A stretch of DNA of 33,859 nucleotides, taken from Mucilaginibacter sp. GTDB lineage: Bacteria > Bacteroidota > Bacteroidia > Sphingobacteriales > Sphingobacteriaceae. Location: NCBI RefSeq assembly GCF_028288105.1, contig NZ_JAQBOI010000025.1, positions 1-33,859 on the forward strand, in the 5' to 3' direction. A program made the translations under genes and the position numbers. This document shows, one piece after another, positions 1-9,674 of the stretch (positions are counted from its first letter, which is position 1; each line of letters starts with the position of its first letter). The notes beneath the pieces are model-generated. The model saw only the letters and a program-made list of their open reading frames with translations, had not been told where the DNA came from and made no database searches.

Positions 1-3000
1 CCCTGAAATAAAAATAAAAGCCGCTGCCTGCTTTAACAGCAGTAGTTGTTGAGCCGGGCGAGGAGAAAAGCTTGGTAGCCGTATTGTAGAATAATATGGT
101 AGGGCCATTTGTAGCCGATGCATCAAAGCCGTTAGCCGCCCCGCCGGTGCCGGTAATAAAAATATTATTTTTTAAGCTGGCAAAGTTATAGGTTGCCGCC
201 GTAGTTACCGGGACGGTAGTAGAATTATTAACCGGCGAACCCATTAACCTCCAGCCCCGGTTAGCGGCAGCACCTCCGGTAAACCACCGCTCAACGGTTA
301 CATTGCCGGTAACGCTTTTGGTTGTTGTGCTTATTTGGGCCACCCTTGCGGTAACCGTAGTCGAGCTTTTGAGGGTTAACACGCCGCTGCCGGCATTATC
401 AACCGTTAAGCTGCCATTAGTTAAAGTTAAAGTATTATACAGGTCTACTGGGCCGCCGGTTATTTTTACCTGTCCCGATGCTGCTGTATTGTTGATGATA
501 ATATTACCAAACTGGGCCGTACCCGCTGTTGTGTTTATAGTAAATAACTGTGGAGTGAAAGTCCCATTAAAGGTTATGCTTGATGTAGTACTGGTTATCG
601 TCCCGCTATTATAAACATTACAGCCAACAGTAAGGGATTGGCCGCCTAAGTTAAGACTTGCACCTGCGTTTAACGTTACCCCGTAAAAGGTTGCGGTTGT
701 AGTTAATGCAGGGAATACTGTAACGCCCTCGCTTGTGCCTTTTATAAGCAAGCTGGTACCCCCGGCGGTAGTAGGCGCTACAGTAGCGGTTGGGTTATTT
801 GAAGCAGGGGTTTTCCAGTTTCCGGCAGTAGCAATGGCTGTTGTACTTGCGCTGCCAGTCCATGTATAAGTAATTGATCCCCCAATAGCGGCCGCATTAG
901 CCGCATTAATGCCAAAATCTGCACTGGTTGTAGTAAAAGTGAGTGGGTTAGTTTGATTATAATATTCGGATCTTACCCATTCAACGGGTTTAACTACGTT
1001 TGATACCCGCACCTCATCCATTGTCCCATAAAAATTATGTTCAGGCGCTGTACCAACTCCTCTATAGTCTACCCCAATATATAGGTTTGTATTGGCGTTG
1101 CCCGGTGCAGCAGCTACCATAGTTCCCTGCGAAACGCCATCTACATAATTAATAAAATTTGTACCGTTAAAAACACTTTGTACGTAATGCCAGGCGGGCG
1201 TTGTTGTCGTTGTTGTACCTACAGTCCCCACGTTGTAAAGTATTGAAGCTGGATAAGTGCTTGATCTTATTTCTGTTTCAACCTTCATTGTAGCTGTGCT
1301 GGCGCCCTTAGCGCTCATTTTATAGCCATAGCCATAGTTATTTTGATTGGATACAATTTTTTGATCAAGATCATTAATATCGCCTGTAATATTAACCCAG
1401 GCAGAAAGCGTAAACGTCCCGTTTATACCTGTTGGCGTACCGGCATTTTGAGTAATGCTGGAGGCTCCGGCAAGGGTATTATCCCCCCTGAACTTATATG
1501 CACCACCAGAAATAGCCACACCTGTATTATCAATAGCATACCGGAACTGATCTGTGCCAAGATCGGTATTAGCCTGAGCGCCATTCCTGCCATTGCCGGT
1601 GGCATCTAAAACAGTTGCGGTAGTTATCCCTTCGTTAAAATGGTAAACAGCCTGATAGTCATTACTCCAGGTTGCATTGGCAAAACTGGCATTATGTGCT
1701 GGCGTTAACGAACCGAAGTAAAAGTTCAGGTTCATATCGGCATTGGTAACCGATGGTAGCTGCACCCAAACCAGTAAAGTGCCTGTGCTTGGATCAAACT
1801 TTTCTACCTCGTAAAATAATTCAGATGTGCCGGCACTTGTAGTGAAAGCAAAATCATATCCGGTAGAACCACCAGTCGGGAATTTTATGTTAGTGGAGCA
1901 ATTGTCTGATTTTAAAGCATCTTCTTTTATATAAACAAGGACAGGGAAATTTGTGAGGGTGCTTGCGCCCAAACTCATTGACCCGGTTTTTAGTGTGATT
2001 TGCTGACTAAAAGCGTAACTGCTTGTTGCAAAAACAAAAGGAACTGTTACAATTACCGTTTGTGTAGCTGTAGCCGTACATCCGGTGGCATTGGTTGTTG
2101 TTACGGTAATTATTTTTGCACCGGCTGTAGCCCACGATATTGTGTAGGGGCCGTTGCCTGTACCTGTAACTATTGTACCGCCCGAAAAATCAAAGCTATA
2201 GGTATTGCCGGCCACAACAGTTAAAGTGACAGTAGATGCAGCGCCAACAGCAACAGGCGATGTTGCTGTAAATGTTGTTACTGGTAGTGCATTTACAATG
2301 GGATTAATAGTAGCAGTACTTGTACAGCCCGATGCCACAACGGTTAGCGTATAACCACCTGTTGAGGCACTGGTGAAAGTAGCCGGGTTTGTTGCTGATG
2401 TATTTGACGGATTTGCTATATCAACCCAGCTATAGGTAGCACCCGGAATGCTTGGTGTTATTAAAGTAATAGGGCTGCCCGCGCAAACAGGGGTTGCACT
2501 GCCAATAATATTAACATTGTTAGTTGTAATAACTTCTGCAGCGGTAAGTTCGCGGTTATATATAGCAATATCATCAAGCTTACCGGTAAAGAAAAAATTT
2601 GTTGGCTGGCTTGTCCATGAGCCTACATTGTCATAACCTATACGCCAGTAGCCTGTAAATGTTTCGGGCGTGGTCATTGCTGCATTCTGCACCTGCAAAG
2701 CATTATCTACATACATTATTGAACCGGCAGCACCAACTGTTACAACAACATGATGCCACAAACCATCATTATAGGCCCTGGTAGTATTAATTGTCTGCAC
2801 CCCTCCGTTAAATATGCCAAAATATAGCTGACCTAAATTGTTCATATACAAATGACGGTCATACTGGCCGCTTTGGCCGGTTTGCTGGTTCCCAAAGCCT
2901 AATAATTTGCCCCCGGCAACAGTGGTATTAAACCATAAGCTTATACTAAAAGTAGATGGGTTAACATACTGCGTAGCGGTAGTAACATATTGGGTGCTGC

Positions 3001-4468
3001 CATTAAAATTGTAAGCACTGTTTGCAATTCCAAACCTGCCTGTAGTAGCCGTAGGGCTACTTTGTAGTGTCCCGGTGTTTAAATTACCCGATATATCACT
3101 GGCATCGCCGCTAAATATGTACGATAGAATTGACCCGCTTAATGGGGAAGAAACAACAGGGTTTATAGTAGCTGTTACAGCTGTTCTGGGCGAACTAACG
3201 CCTCCTACCGTATAATCTACATAAAAAGTAGTGGTTAGGGCAAGAGCCGGAGCATAAGTTGTTGCAGTATTAACCGGTGTACCGCCGGTTGCCGCGGTGT
3301 ACCAATTATAAGTACCCCCTGTTAGGCTTCCGCCCGATGCGGTCATTGTAGGTGCGGTACCCGCACCGCATATGGCAGCAGGGGTAGTTACTGCCGGGCC
3401 TACACTTATACTTACGGTTGCAGGGGTGCTGCCGGTAGCGTTCCAGGCAGTAATGGTGTAAGTGGTTGTTGGTGAAGTTGCAGTTGGGGTGCCGCTAATT
3501 TGTCCGTTGGCGCTGTTAAAACTTAAACCTGCGGGTAATTTCGCGTTTATGAAATAACCGCCTGTTGGTGCAAATTTGTATACCGCGTTTCCAAAATAAC
3601 TTGCTGCAAATATATTTCCTTTACTATCGGCAGCAACCCCTTCGGGGTCAGTAATCCCGGTCAGAGTCTTTAATAAGGTACCGGCTTTGTTATATACTTT
3701 AACTGCGTTATTGCCCGAGTCACCAATATAAAAGTTATCGGCATAATCTAATGACATTGCCCAGGGGCCGTTTAATCCGGTTAATAAAATAGATTGATAG
3801 GTTCCGGCTGCGTTATACTTGGTTACGTTTGTGGGGTTTAATGAATAAATGTTACCAGACGCGTCAACGGCTACACCGGTTGGGCCACTAACGTTTGTTG
3901 TTATGGTAAGAAGGGGCGCGCCGCCTGCAGCGCTGTATTTTTTTATAGAATTATCATTAATAGTACTAATATAAAGATTATTGGAGGCATCGATAGTGAT
4001 GCCGGAGGGAACGCTAAGGCCGCTGATAATGGTAGACTGATAAACGCCTGCTGCATTATATTTATATATGGTTCCGCCGGTAGAATTTACCACGTAACCA
4101 TTGCCAAATGAGTCAAATGCCATTGCAATAGGGCTGCTTAAAGCAGGTGCACCGGTGCCATAATTACTTATGAATACGCCGGCAGCATTGTATTTTCTTA
4201 CTGTATTATTATTATAATTAGCTACATAAAAATTGCCAGCTGCATCAAAAGCTATATTACTGGGGCCACTGGAAACATCTGCAAGTGCAACGGCGGCGGC
4301 GTAATTATATGCCGCTACACCGGTAGTGGTGGGTGTTAAGGTAGTAATGGCGATACCGGTGGTATAGGTACCGGGTGATGTATAAGTAATAGTAGGCTGC
4401 GCAAAGGCGCTAATGGTAGAGAGCAGTAAAACTGCTGTAAGCAAAAGATTATGTGGATATATCTTCAA
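1..4468 (-). CDS. Secreted NHL-propeller / LamG / DUF2341 surface protein, C-terminus cut by window edge
   Basis: A leftward reading frame stays open from 4468 to the window edge (about 1489 codons), so the C-terminus is missing. I chose the TTG at 4468 because it gives MKIYPHN followed by a hydrophobic stretch and SAFAQ, a clean signal peptide; another TTG lies two codons upstream and no in-frame ATG is available. Domains in order, by approximate residue: NHL-type beta-propeller repeats (60-300, units like DAAGNFYVANYNNNTVRKY), a putative-Ig module (300-356, PAGLSFNSANGQISGTP), Ig-like segment, LamG-type lectin fold (440-636, ending DDIAIYNREL), two PKD/Ig-like segments (647-810), DUF2341 (816-916), a second LamG-like fold (936-1150), then a repeat-rich region and the motif RWFTGG...NRGWRLMGSPVNNS near the edge. 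The same motif precedes the T9SS sorting domain of the neighbour at 4829-9277, so a sorting domain beyond the edge is likely. Probably a cell-surface adhesin or glycan-binding protein; the ligand is unknown. Confidence 0.8.
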   Translation of the reverse strand, partial: MKIYPHNLLLTAVLLLSTISAFAQPTITYTSPGTYTTGIAITTLTPTTTGVAAYNYAAAVALADVSSGPSNIAFDAAGNFYVANYNNNTVRKYNAAGVFISNYGTGAPALSSPIAMAFDSFGNGYVVNSTGGTIYKYNAAGVYQSTIISGLSVPSGITIDASNNLYISTINDNSIKKYSAAGGAPLLTITTNVSGPTGVAVDASGNIYSLNPTNVTKYNAAGTYQSILLTGLNGPWAMSLDYADNFYIGDSGNNAVKVYNKAGTLLKTLTGITDPEGVAADSKGNIFAASYFGNAVYKFAPTGGYFINAKLPAGLSFNSANGQISGTPTATSPTTTYTITAWNATGSTPATVSISVGPAVTTPAAICGAGTAPTMTASGGSLTGGTYNWYTAATGGTPVNTATTYAPALALTTTFYVDYTVGGVSSPRTAVTATINPVVSSPLSGSILSYIFSGDASDISGNLNTGTLQSSPTATTGRFGIANSAYNFNGSTQYVTTATQYVNPSTFSISLWFNTTVAGGKLLGFGNQQTGQSGQYDRHLYMNNLGQLYFGIFNGGVQTINTTRAYNDGLWHHVVVTVGAAGSIMYVDNALQVQNAAMTTPETFTGYWRIGYDNVGSWTSQPTNFFFTGKLDDIAIYNRELTAAEVITTNNVNIIGSATPVCAGSPITLITPSIPGATYSWVDIANPSNTSATNPATFTSASTGGYTLTVVASGCTSTATINPIVNALPVTTFTATSPVAVGAASTVTLTVVAGNTYSFDFSGGTIVTGTGNGPYTISWATAGAKIITVTTTNATGCTATATQTVIVTVPFVFATSSYAFSQQITLKTGSMSLGASTLTNFPVLVYIKEDALKSDNCSTNIKFPTGGSTGYDFAFTTSAGTSELFYEVEKFDPSTGTLLVWVQLPSVTNADMNLNFYFGSLTPAHNASFANATWSNDYQAVYHFNEGITTATVLDATGNGRNGAQANTDLGTDQFRYAIDNTGVAISGGAYKFRGDNTLAGASSITQNAGTPTGINGTFTLSAWVNITGDINDLDQKIVSNQNNYGYGYKMSAKGASTATMKVETEIRSSTYPASILYNVGTVGTTTTTTPAWHYVQSVFNGTNFINYVDGVSQGTMVAAAPGNANTNLYIGVDYRGVGTAPEHNFYGTMDEVRVSNVVKPVEWVRSEYYNQTNPLTFTTTSADFGINAANAAAIGGSITYTWTGSASTTAIATAGNWKTPASNNPTATVAPTTAGGTSLLIKGTSEGVTVFPALTTTATFYGVTLNAGASLNLGGQSLTVGCNVYNSGTITSTTSSITFNGTFTPQLFTINTTAGTAQFGNIIINNTAASGQVKITGGPVDLYNTLTLTNGSLTVDNAGSGVLTLKSSTTVTARVAQISTTTKSVTGNVTVERWFTGGAAANRGWRLMGSPVNNSTTVPVTTAATYNFASLKNNIFITGTGGAANGFDASATNGPTILFYNTATKLFSSPGSTTTAVKAGSGFYFYFR

Positions 4469-4828
4469 TTGCAAGTTGTGAAAAAAAATTAATTAAGAGT
4501 ATTTGCAAGGGTGAATTTTTATAAGGTATACGGAAATGTAATAAAAAAGTTACATGTATTAATTTAATAGTTAATTATTGTTTAAATTAGGTTAAATAAT
4601 TATAAAAGAAAGATATTTAACAGGGAGGTATAAATTGCTTATACAGATATCTTTTTTGCGTTATAAACACCAAAAGATATCTGCAAAAACAGCTAAAATG
4701 CGTGTATTAGGGGCGGCAGCTATTGAGTGATGAATGAGATCACCAATATTTTCATGAAAAGACACTTCAATTGGGGTTAAAATGTTCTTTTTATGAAGCG
4801 AAAGAAATCAGGCTTTCGGTAAATAATT
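4469..4828. other. Gene-free gap between two leftward surface-protein genes
   Basis: The 360-bp AT-rich gap lies downstream of the gene ending at 4829 and upstream of the gene starting at 4468. The only clear structure is the inverted repeat at 4644-4683. I found no convincing TTG / TAnnTTTG promoter pair for the leftward gene and no small open frame with coding character. Confidence 0.6.
4644..4683. repeat. 12-bp perfect inverted repeat, 16-nt loop
   Basis: CAGATATCTTTT (4644-4655) is exactly complementary to AAAAGATATCTG (4672-4683). It sits 145 nt past the stop of the 4829-9277 gene and 176 nt before the start of the next leftward gene. On the transcribed (-) strand it is not followed by a T tract, so it is not a canonical terminator. 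It could be a weak terminator, an mRNA-stabilising stem or a protein-binding site. Confidence 0.6.
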
Positions 4829-7800
4829 CTAAATTTTAATAAACTTACCTGTAAGTATTATTTTTTTGCTGCCAAGGTCGGTTAGTTCAACTGTATAACT
4901 ACCAGGTGTTAATGATGTTACATCCTGTTGCCCGGTTGATGATGAAAAGTTGTTGCTTTTCATTAAAATACCCATCGTGTTAAATATGTTTAACCGTACC
5001 TGCGATTTTATGGGTTGGTCTAATTTAAACTGTATGGCGTTAGTTGCCGGGTTAGGGAATATATTAAACGTACCGTTGCCGGTAGTAGTAACAATAATAA
5101 CGTTTGAATAGGTTATCTGGTCATTACTATCAACCTGTTTTAAACGGTAATAAATATTTGCAGTGCTATTGTTTGTATAAATGTCTTTAAAAGCATAAGA
5201 ACCTTGTGAGCTCGACTGCATATCTTTTACAGCATCAAAGGTTACACCATCCGTGCTTTTTTGAAGTTCAAAAGAGGTGTAGTCGTACTCGTTTAATGTG
5301 CTCCAGTTAAGTAATACATCCGCACCAGATCTTGCTCCTTTAAATGAGATCAACTGATAAGGCGGCAGGGATTTTTTTCTGATAACTATTTCAAACCTGC
5401 TATTGCCGTATGTTTGGGGGTTAGATCTATCCAGGTTAAATTTGTAGGTATCGTTTGCCCTTATATTTAGTGAATCTTTTTTGAAATGGTCCATCAGCCA
5501 TACATCATAAACCGCAGGTATGCCGCTCAGATCCATTTTTTTAATCGTGTATAAACCGCTGGTATTATCGTTTACACTTAAAAATATCGATGTCTTTTGT
5601 TTCCCAAGTGGTTGGGATGCTACGGCAACCTGATGATTATCACTCGTCATAGTGCCCAAAAATACAGCCTGGCCACTTGCATTAAGGTCATCGGCATCTT
5701 CCATTTCGTCATAAGTAGTTTTATAGCTATCTAAAAAACGCACATAGGCAACATCATAATTTGCACTATCCTGTATCATTTTTAAGGCGATAATTGGCTC
5801 CTGCGTGCCTATTGGCTTTCCTAAAAGTAAATTGCTCCCTGTTACCTGCGCCGATGTTTTTAAGCTCTCGGTAAAGTTTATTGAGCTGGTGGTATTATTT
5901 GATTTTACAAAGAAACCCTGGCCGCTGGCAATATCAATGGTTGGACCAGGTTGAGGAGAAAGGCTGTTAGCGCCAGAAATATACGTATATATAAATCCGG
6001 TAGTGCCGGGGCATACTGTATTTGCACCTACACCACTTGGCAATGTAATGGTTGAAGGGTAGGGGTTACCTACCAGGTTGTAACCTTTCCCGGCATTAGA
6101 TAAAGTATAGGTTATATTATTTTGGTTAAGCGTACCGGTTTGTAAACCTACAACGTTTGCTTCCGGGGTAGCAAATACTGCCGGAGAACCTGATCTTACA
6201 AGCTTATTTAAAATATTTGTTTTGTTGCCCCTGAAATAAAAATAGAATCCAGAACCAATTGGCCGTGTATCTGAAGGCGAAGCGGGGTAACTAAACGATC
6301 CGCCAGCCGTATTATAGAACAATATAGTTGTGCCGTTGGCTGTATATATAGGTGCAGTATCAAAGCCGGTTCCATTACCTGTAATAGGCAGGTTTGTTTG
6401 CAAACTGAGAAAATTGTAAGTAGGTGAAGGGGTAGCAGAATTATTTACAGGCGAGCTCATTAAGCGCCAGCCCCGGTTACTTGTATTGCCACCGGTAAAG
6501 TAGCGCTGAACAATGTAAGTGCCTGTAAACGCACTTGTACCACTTAACTGGCCTATAGTTGCTGTGCCATCAACATCAGATGATAATGTAAAGGTTCCGG
6601 TGTTTGCAACAGTAGCGTTACCTGTTAAATTTATTGCAGATGCAGGCGCCATTATAAAAATACCCGCGTTGGTAACAGAAGCAGCACCGCTCACATTTAA
6701 CACTGAGGCAGAATCAAGAGACGATGTTAATGCTGTTGATGGTAAAACAACCGTGCCGGTGCCGGTTATTGTAGCTGTTGTGTTTTGGGTTGTAACCAGC
6801 CTTGTATTTACAGTAAGGGTTCTACTACTTAATGCTAATGTCGGAGTTGTAGCTCCGTCAAAAGTTAATGCGCCTACAGTAAGGTTCGCAGTCATTATAG
6901 GAAGCCTGGTATATGTAGCCGGAATATATATATTACTTGTAGCGCTTGGAACAGCAGCAATATTTGCATTAAGAAGTGTTTTATAATTTAAAGCGCTATT
7001 AAAATCAGTACTACTTTGGCCAATCCACTTGTAAGTGGTTAAGATGGGAAAATTTATACCGGTAATATTAGTTGAAGGTTTATATTGTTTATTGGTACTT
7101 ACATCTGTAAAAGCAACCGCTGCTGTAGATAATGAAAATTTAATAGCAGTTGCTCCAAGTGTTACCTTTGTAAGATCAGCAACTAAAAAATAGTAATATG
7201 TATCAACTCCTGTATAACTATTAAATTGCTCATCAGCACTTAGTATTTGGGCATTAGAACCCGGGAATGAAACTGTACCGGTTACGAGTTGCGCATCAGA
7301 AAAATTTTGAGTTGTTGAGCGATAAAGCTTTCCATAATCAAGATATTGATTAACATTTGCAGTACACGGTATACTGTTGAAAGTATTGATTTGATAAACG
7401 CCATCAACGACAACTTTAAAGCTAAACAAAACAATGTCTGTTTGACCATAGCTAAGCGATCCGTTGGTTATTCCACTGGTAGTAAAATTGTTATCTGATA
7501 CAGTTACCGTTGGCGGTGCAACAGTAAAAGTGGTGCCATTAACATCAATATTAGAAGCATAGTTTCCTGTGTTACTGCTAACCGAGCCAGATTGAGCTGT
7601 TGCAAACTTAAATTGCATTGTTTGCGATGCAGCAAGCATTGTAGGGTTACTGTAAATAATATCGGCTACAATAAAATAATATACGGGACTGGCACTGGTG
7701 GTAAATGATTCTGATAAACCTGTAATAGTTATTGCCGGGGTTGTTTGGTTATAATTAAAGGCTACACCTGTACTTGTAACTAACGTTGCCCCCGCGAAGG

Positions 7801-9277
7801 TATTAGCTGTAGTGTTTTTATAAAGTTTTCCGTTGGTAAGATAAAATCCAGCCCCGTTACCACCCGTATAAGTAGCGTTTAGTTTAAATCCGCTCACTGT
7901 CATGGCGCTGTTGGTATTAAAGCTAAAGCCATACAAAACTACATCCGTTTCGCCCGGATGTAAGGTGCCCTGTGTAATGCCATTAGCAGCTGTATTAGCA
8001 TCGCTTATATCCATTAAGCTGTTGCTTACAGCAATGTTTACAATTGTAGACGAGCTTCCATAATAGTTATAAGCTGTTATAGTATAATTCGCGGCAGCAG
8101 TAACTATATTAGGTGTACCAGTAATAACCCCCGTAGTAGTATTGAAAATTAAACCTGACGGTAAAGCAGGGCTTATAGTGTAACCGCAGATAGACATTTT
8201 TCTGATCCTGTCATTACCATAATCAGAAATATATAAATAACCGCTACCGTCACTCGTGATATTTGATGGGTTGGTAAAACGTGCTGCTGTGGTATTTCCG
8301 TCTGTAGTGCCAGATGTGGTGTTACCGGCTAACAGGGTTACATCAGCAGCAGGTGTGATTTTTCTAATTTCGTTATTTAGGTAATCAGCAATGTAAAAAT
8401 TTCCACCACCATCCATACCAATTCCGTATGGATTATTAAATCTGGCAGCAGTACCATTTGCATTGGTCGTACCTGTTGTACCGGCACTTGCACCAAAATT
8501 TGGTGAACCACCTGCAAATGTTGTAACCACACCTGTAGAAGTTACATTTCTGATGGCGTTGTTCATGTAGTCGACAACTTTAAGATTGCCGGATGCATCT
8601 ACAACTACATCACTTGGTTGATTAAATCTTGCCGATGTTCCTGTTGTATTCGTGTAAGCAGATGTACCAGCTGTGGAACCTGCAAAAGTTGTGACAGTTG
8701 CTGTGGCAACAACAATTTTTACAATAGAGTGTCCGCCTTGTTCAGCTACATATAGGTTACCCGCAGAGTATGTAATACTTGCAGGGCCTGTAACGCCCGT
8801 TGCAAAGGTAGTCATAACCCCTACCGGGGTGATTTTTCTGATCGAATTATTACCCAGATCACTAACGTAAAAATTTCCAGAATCATCAATTGTTATCCCG
8901 TCTGGGGTATTTAGTCGTGTACTTGTATTGCCTGATGTATTTAAGGTGCCCGCAAAAACACTTACTACTCCCGAAGGTGTTATTTTTTTAATGGTATGTG
9001 AACCAGCATCTGCAACAAATAAATTACCAGCTGCATCAAATACAGATTGACATGGCTGGTTTAAGCCGGTTTTAAAAGTTGTTACATCCCCATAGGTTTG
9101 TGCTGGTACGGTGCCGCCGGTGTTAATTGGGGCAAGGGCCGGTATTGCAACATTTCTGGTATACGATTTAGGAGTATAATAGGAAATATCTGGTGCTGTT
9201 TGCGCAAAGCTTTTTTGCCCAAGCAGGCAAAAGGTTATAATTAAAGCAATTATATAGTTAAGTAAACGTGGTTTCAA
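4829..9277 (-). CDS. Secreted NHL-propeller protein with T9SS C-terminal sorting domain
   Basis: The 1482-residue product begins with a TTG codon (TTG AAA CCA) and a signal peptide ending SFAQ near residue 26. Six NHL-type units occupy about 60-365, each with a D.SGN.Y..D core, predicting a six-bladed propeller. A putative-Ig module follows (CGYTISPALPSGLIFNTTTG, 366-420), then two related repeats of about 160 residues (421-590 and 592-750; both contain T/S.G.TDIVLF/Y.FSF and YYFI/LVAD). A low-complexity Thr/Ala-rich region leads to RYFTGGNTSNRGWRLMSSPV near 926, and the C-terminus (about 1404-1482) is a type A T9SS sorting domain with IFPNPATNAIQFKLD. It is therefore expected to cross the outer membrane by T9SS and be surface-anchored or released. 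It is a paralogue of the truncated gene to the left: the two share the propeller and the pre-sorting region but differ in the middle. Function is probably adhesion or binding; no enzyme motif was recognised. Confidence 0.88.
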   Translation of the reverse strand: MKPRLLNYIIALIITFCLLGQKSFAQTAPDISYYTPKSYTRNVAIPALAPINTGGTVPAQTYGDVTTFKTGLNQPCQSVFDAAGNLFVADAGSHTIKKITPSGVVSVFAGTLNTSGNTSTRLNTPDGITIDDSGNFYVSDLGNNSIRKITPVGVMTTFATGVTGPASITYSAGNLYVAEQGGHSIVKIVVATATVTTFAGSTAGTSAYTNTTGTSARFNQPSDVVVDASGNLKVVDYMNNAIRNVTSTGVVTTFAGGSPNFGASAGTTGTTNANGTAARFNNPYGIGMDGGGNFYIADYLNNEIRKITPAADVTLLAGNTTSGTTDGNTTAARFTNPSNITSDGSGYLYISDYGNDRIRKMSICGYTISPALPSGLIFNTTTGVITGTPNIVTAAANYTITAYNYYGSSSTIVNIAVSNSLMDISDANTAANGITQGTLHPGETDVVLYGFSFNTNSAMTVSGFKLNATYTGGNGAGFYLTNGKLYKNTTANTFAGATLVTSTGVAFNYNQTTPAITITGLSESFTTSASPVYYFIVADIIYSNPTMLAASQTMQFKFATAQSGSVSSNTGNYASNIDVNGTTFTVAPPTVTVSDNNFTTSGITNGSLSYGQTDIVLFSFKVVVDGVYQINTFNSIPCTANVNQYLDYGKLYRSTTQNFSDAQLVTGTVSFPGSNAQILSADEQFNSYTGVDTYYYFLVADLTKVTLGATAIKFSLSTAAVAFTDVSTNKQYKPSTNITGINFPILTTYKWIGQSSTDFNSALNYKTLLNANIAAVPSATSNIYIPATYTRLPIMTANLTVGALTFDGATTPTLALSSRTLTVNTRLVTTQNTTATITGTGTVVLPSTALTSSLDSASVLNVSGAASVTNAGIFIMAPASAINLTGNATVANTGTFTLSSDVDGTATIGQLSGTSAFTGTYIVQRYFTGGNTSNRGWRLMSSPVNNSATPSPTYNFLSLQTNLPITGNGTGFDTAPIYTANGTTILFYNTAGGSFSYPASPSDTRPIGSGFYFYFRGNKTNILNKLVRSGSPAVFATPEANVVGLQTGTLNQNNITYTLSNAGKGYNLVGNPYPSTITLPSGVGANTVCPGTTGFIYTYISGANSLSPQPGPTIDIASGQGFFVKSNNTTSSINFTESLKTSAQVTGSNLLLGKPIGTQEPIIALKMIQDSANYDVAYVRFLDSYKTTYDEMEDADDLNASGQAVFLGTMTSDNHQVAVASQPLGKQKTSIFLSVNDNTSGLYTIKKMDLSGIPAVYDVWLMDHFKKDSLNIRANDTYKFNLDRSNPQTYGNSRFEIVIRKKSLPPYQLISFKGARSGADVLLNWSTLNEYDYTSFELQKSTDGVTFDAVKDMQSSSQGSYAFKDIYTNNSTANIYYRLKQVDSNDQITYSNVIIVTTTGNGTFNIFPNPATNAIQFKLDQPIKSQVRLNIFNTMGILMKSNNFSSSTGQQDVTSLTPGSYTVELTDLGSKKIILTGKFIKI

Positions 9278-9674
9278 ATTTAGGGGATTATATACATGTA
9301 ATTATTCGCGTAGTTGCAAAAAGTGTGCAAATGCAAGAAAATCAATAGTTTATTGAAGATATTAGCTCAATTAGCTATAACTATATAATTAAGCTCCTTT
9401 CAGACTTTAAAATTTGCAAGGTTTGGGAAAAAGCGCAATTAAATGAGGGAAGGTTTTTCTACAATATGGGTATTTAATTCCCCATATTAATTGTTGGATT
9501 TTTATAAGATAATGAGTTTAACTGTGTAGAAAGATTGTTCTGTAGGGTTTAATGATATTAACAGTTAGTTACATCACTTATTAATCAAAATTTAAGCCAA
9601 TACTATATATTCCCTATCTATTGTGATAATCTTACTCAAAACATATATTTATAAACTATAATCACCTTTAATAT
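9278..9674. other. Divergent intergenic region between NHL protein and subtilisin-like protease genes
   Basis: The 397-bp AT-rich region must hold the promoters of both flanking genes. A plausible rightward promoter is listed separately at 9620-9651. No convincing leftward -7/-33 pair was found, and no small gene is apparent. Confidence 0.6.
9620..9651 (+). promoter_or_regulatory. Predicted Bacteroidota-type promoter of the S8 protease gene
   Basis: ATTG at 9620-9623, a 20-bp spacer and TATATTTA at 9644-9651 match the Bacteroidota pattern TTTG-N19-21-TAnnTTTG at 3 of 4 and 5 of 6 fixed positions. The predicted transcription start lies about 15-20 nt before the ATG at 9675. Confidence 0.45.

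Noticed and set aside
6519..6986. Rightward 155-codon open frame inside the NHL protein gene
   Set aside because: It is antisense to a well-supported coding region and consists of Val/Ala/Pro-rich text mirroring the Thr/Ala/Gly repeats of the real gene. The same applies to other frames opposite this gene and opposite the first 4.4 kb.
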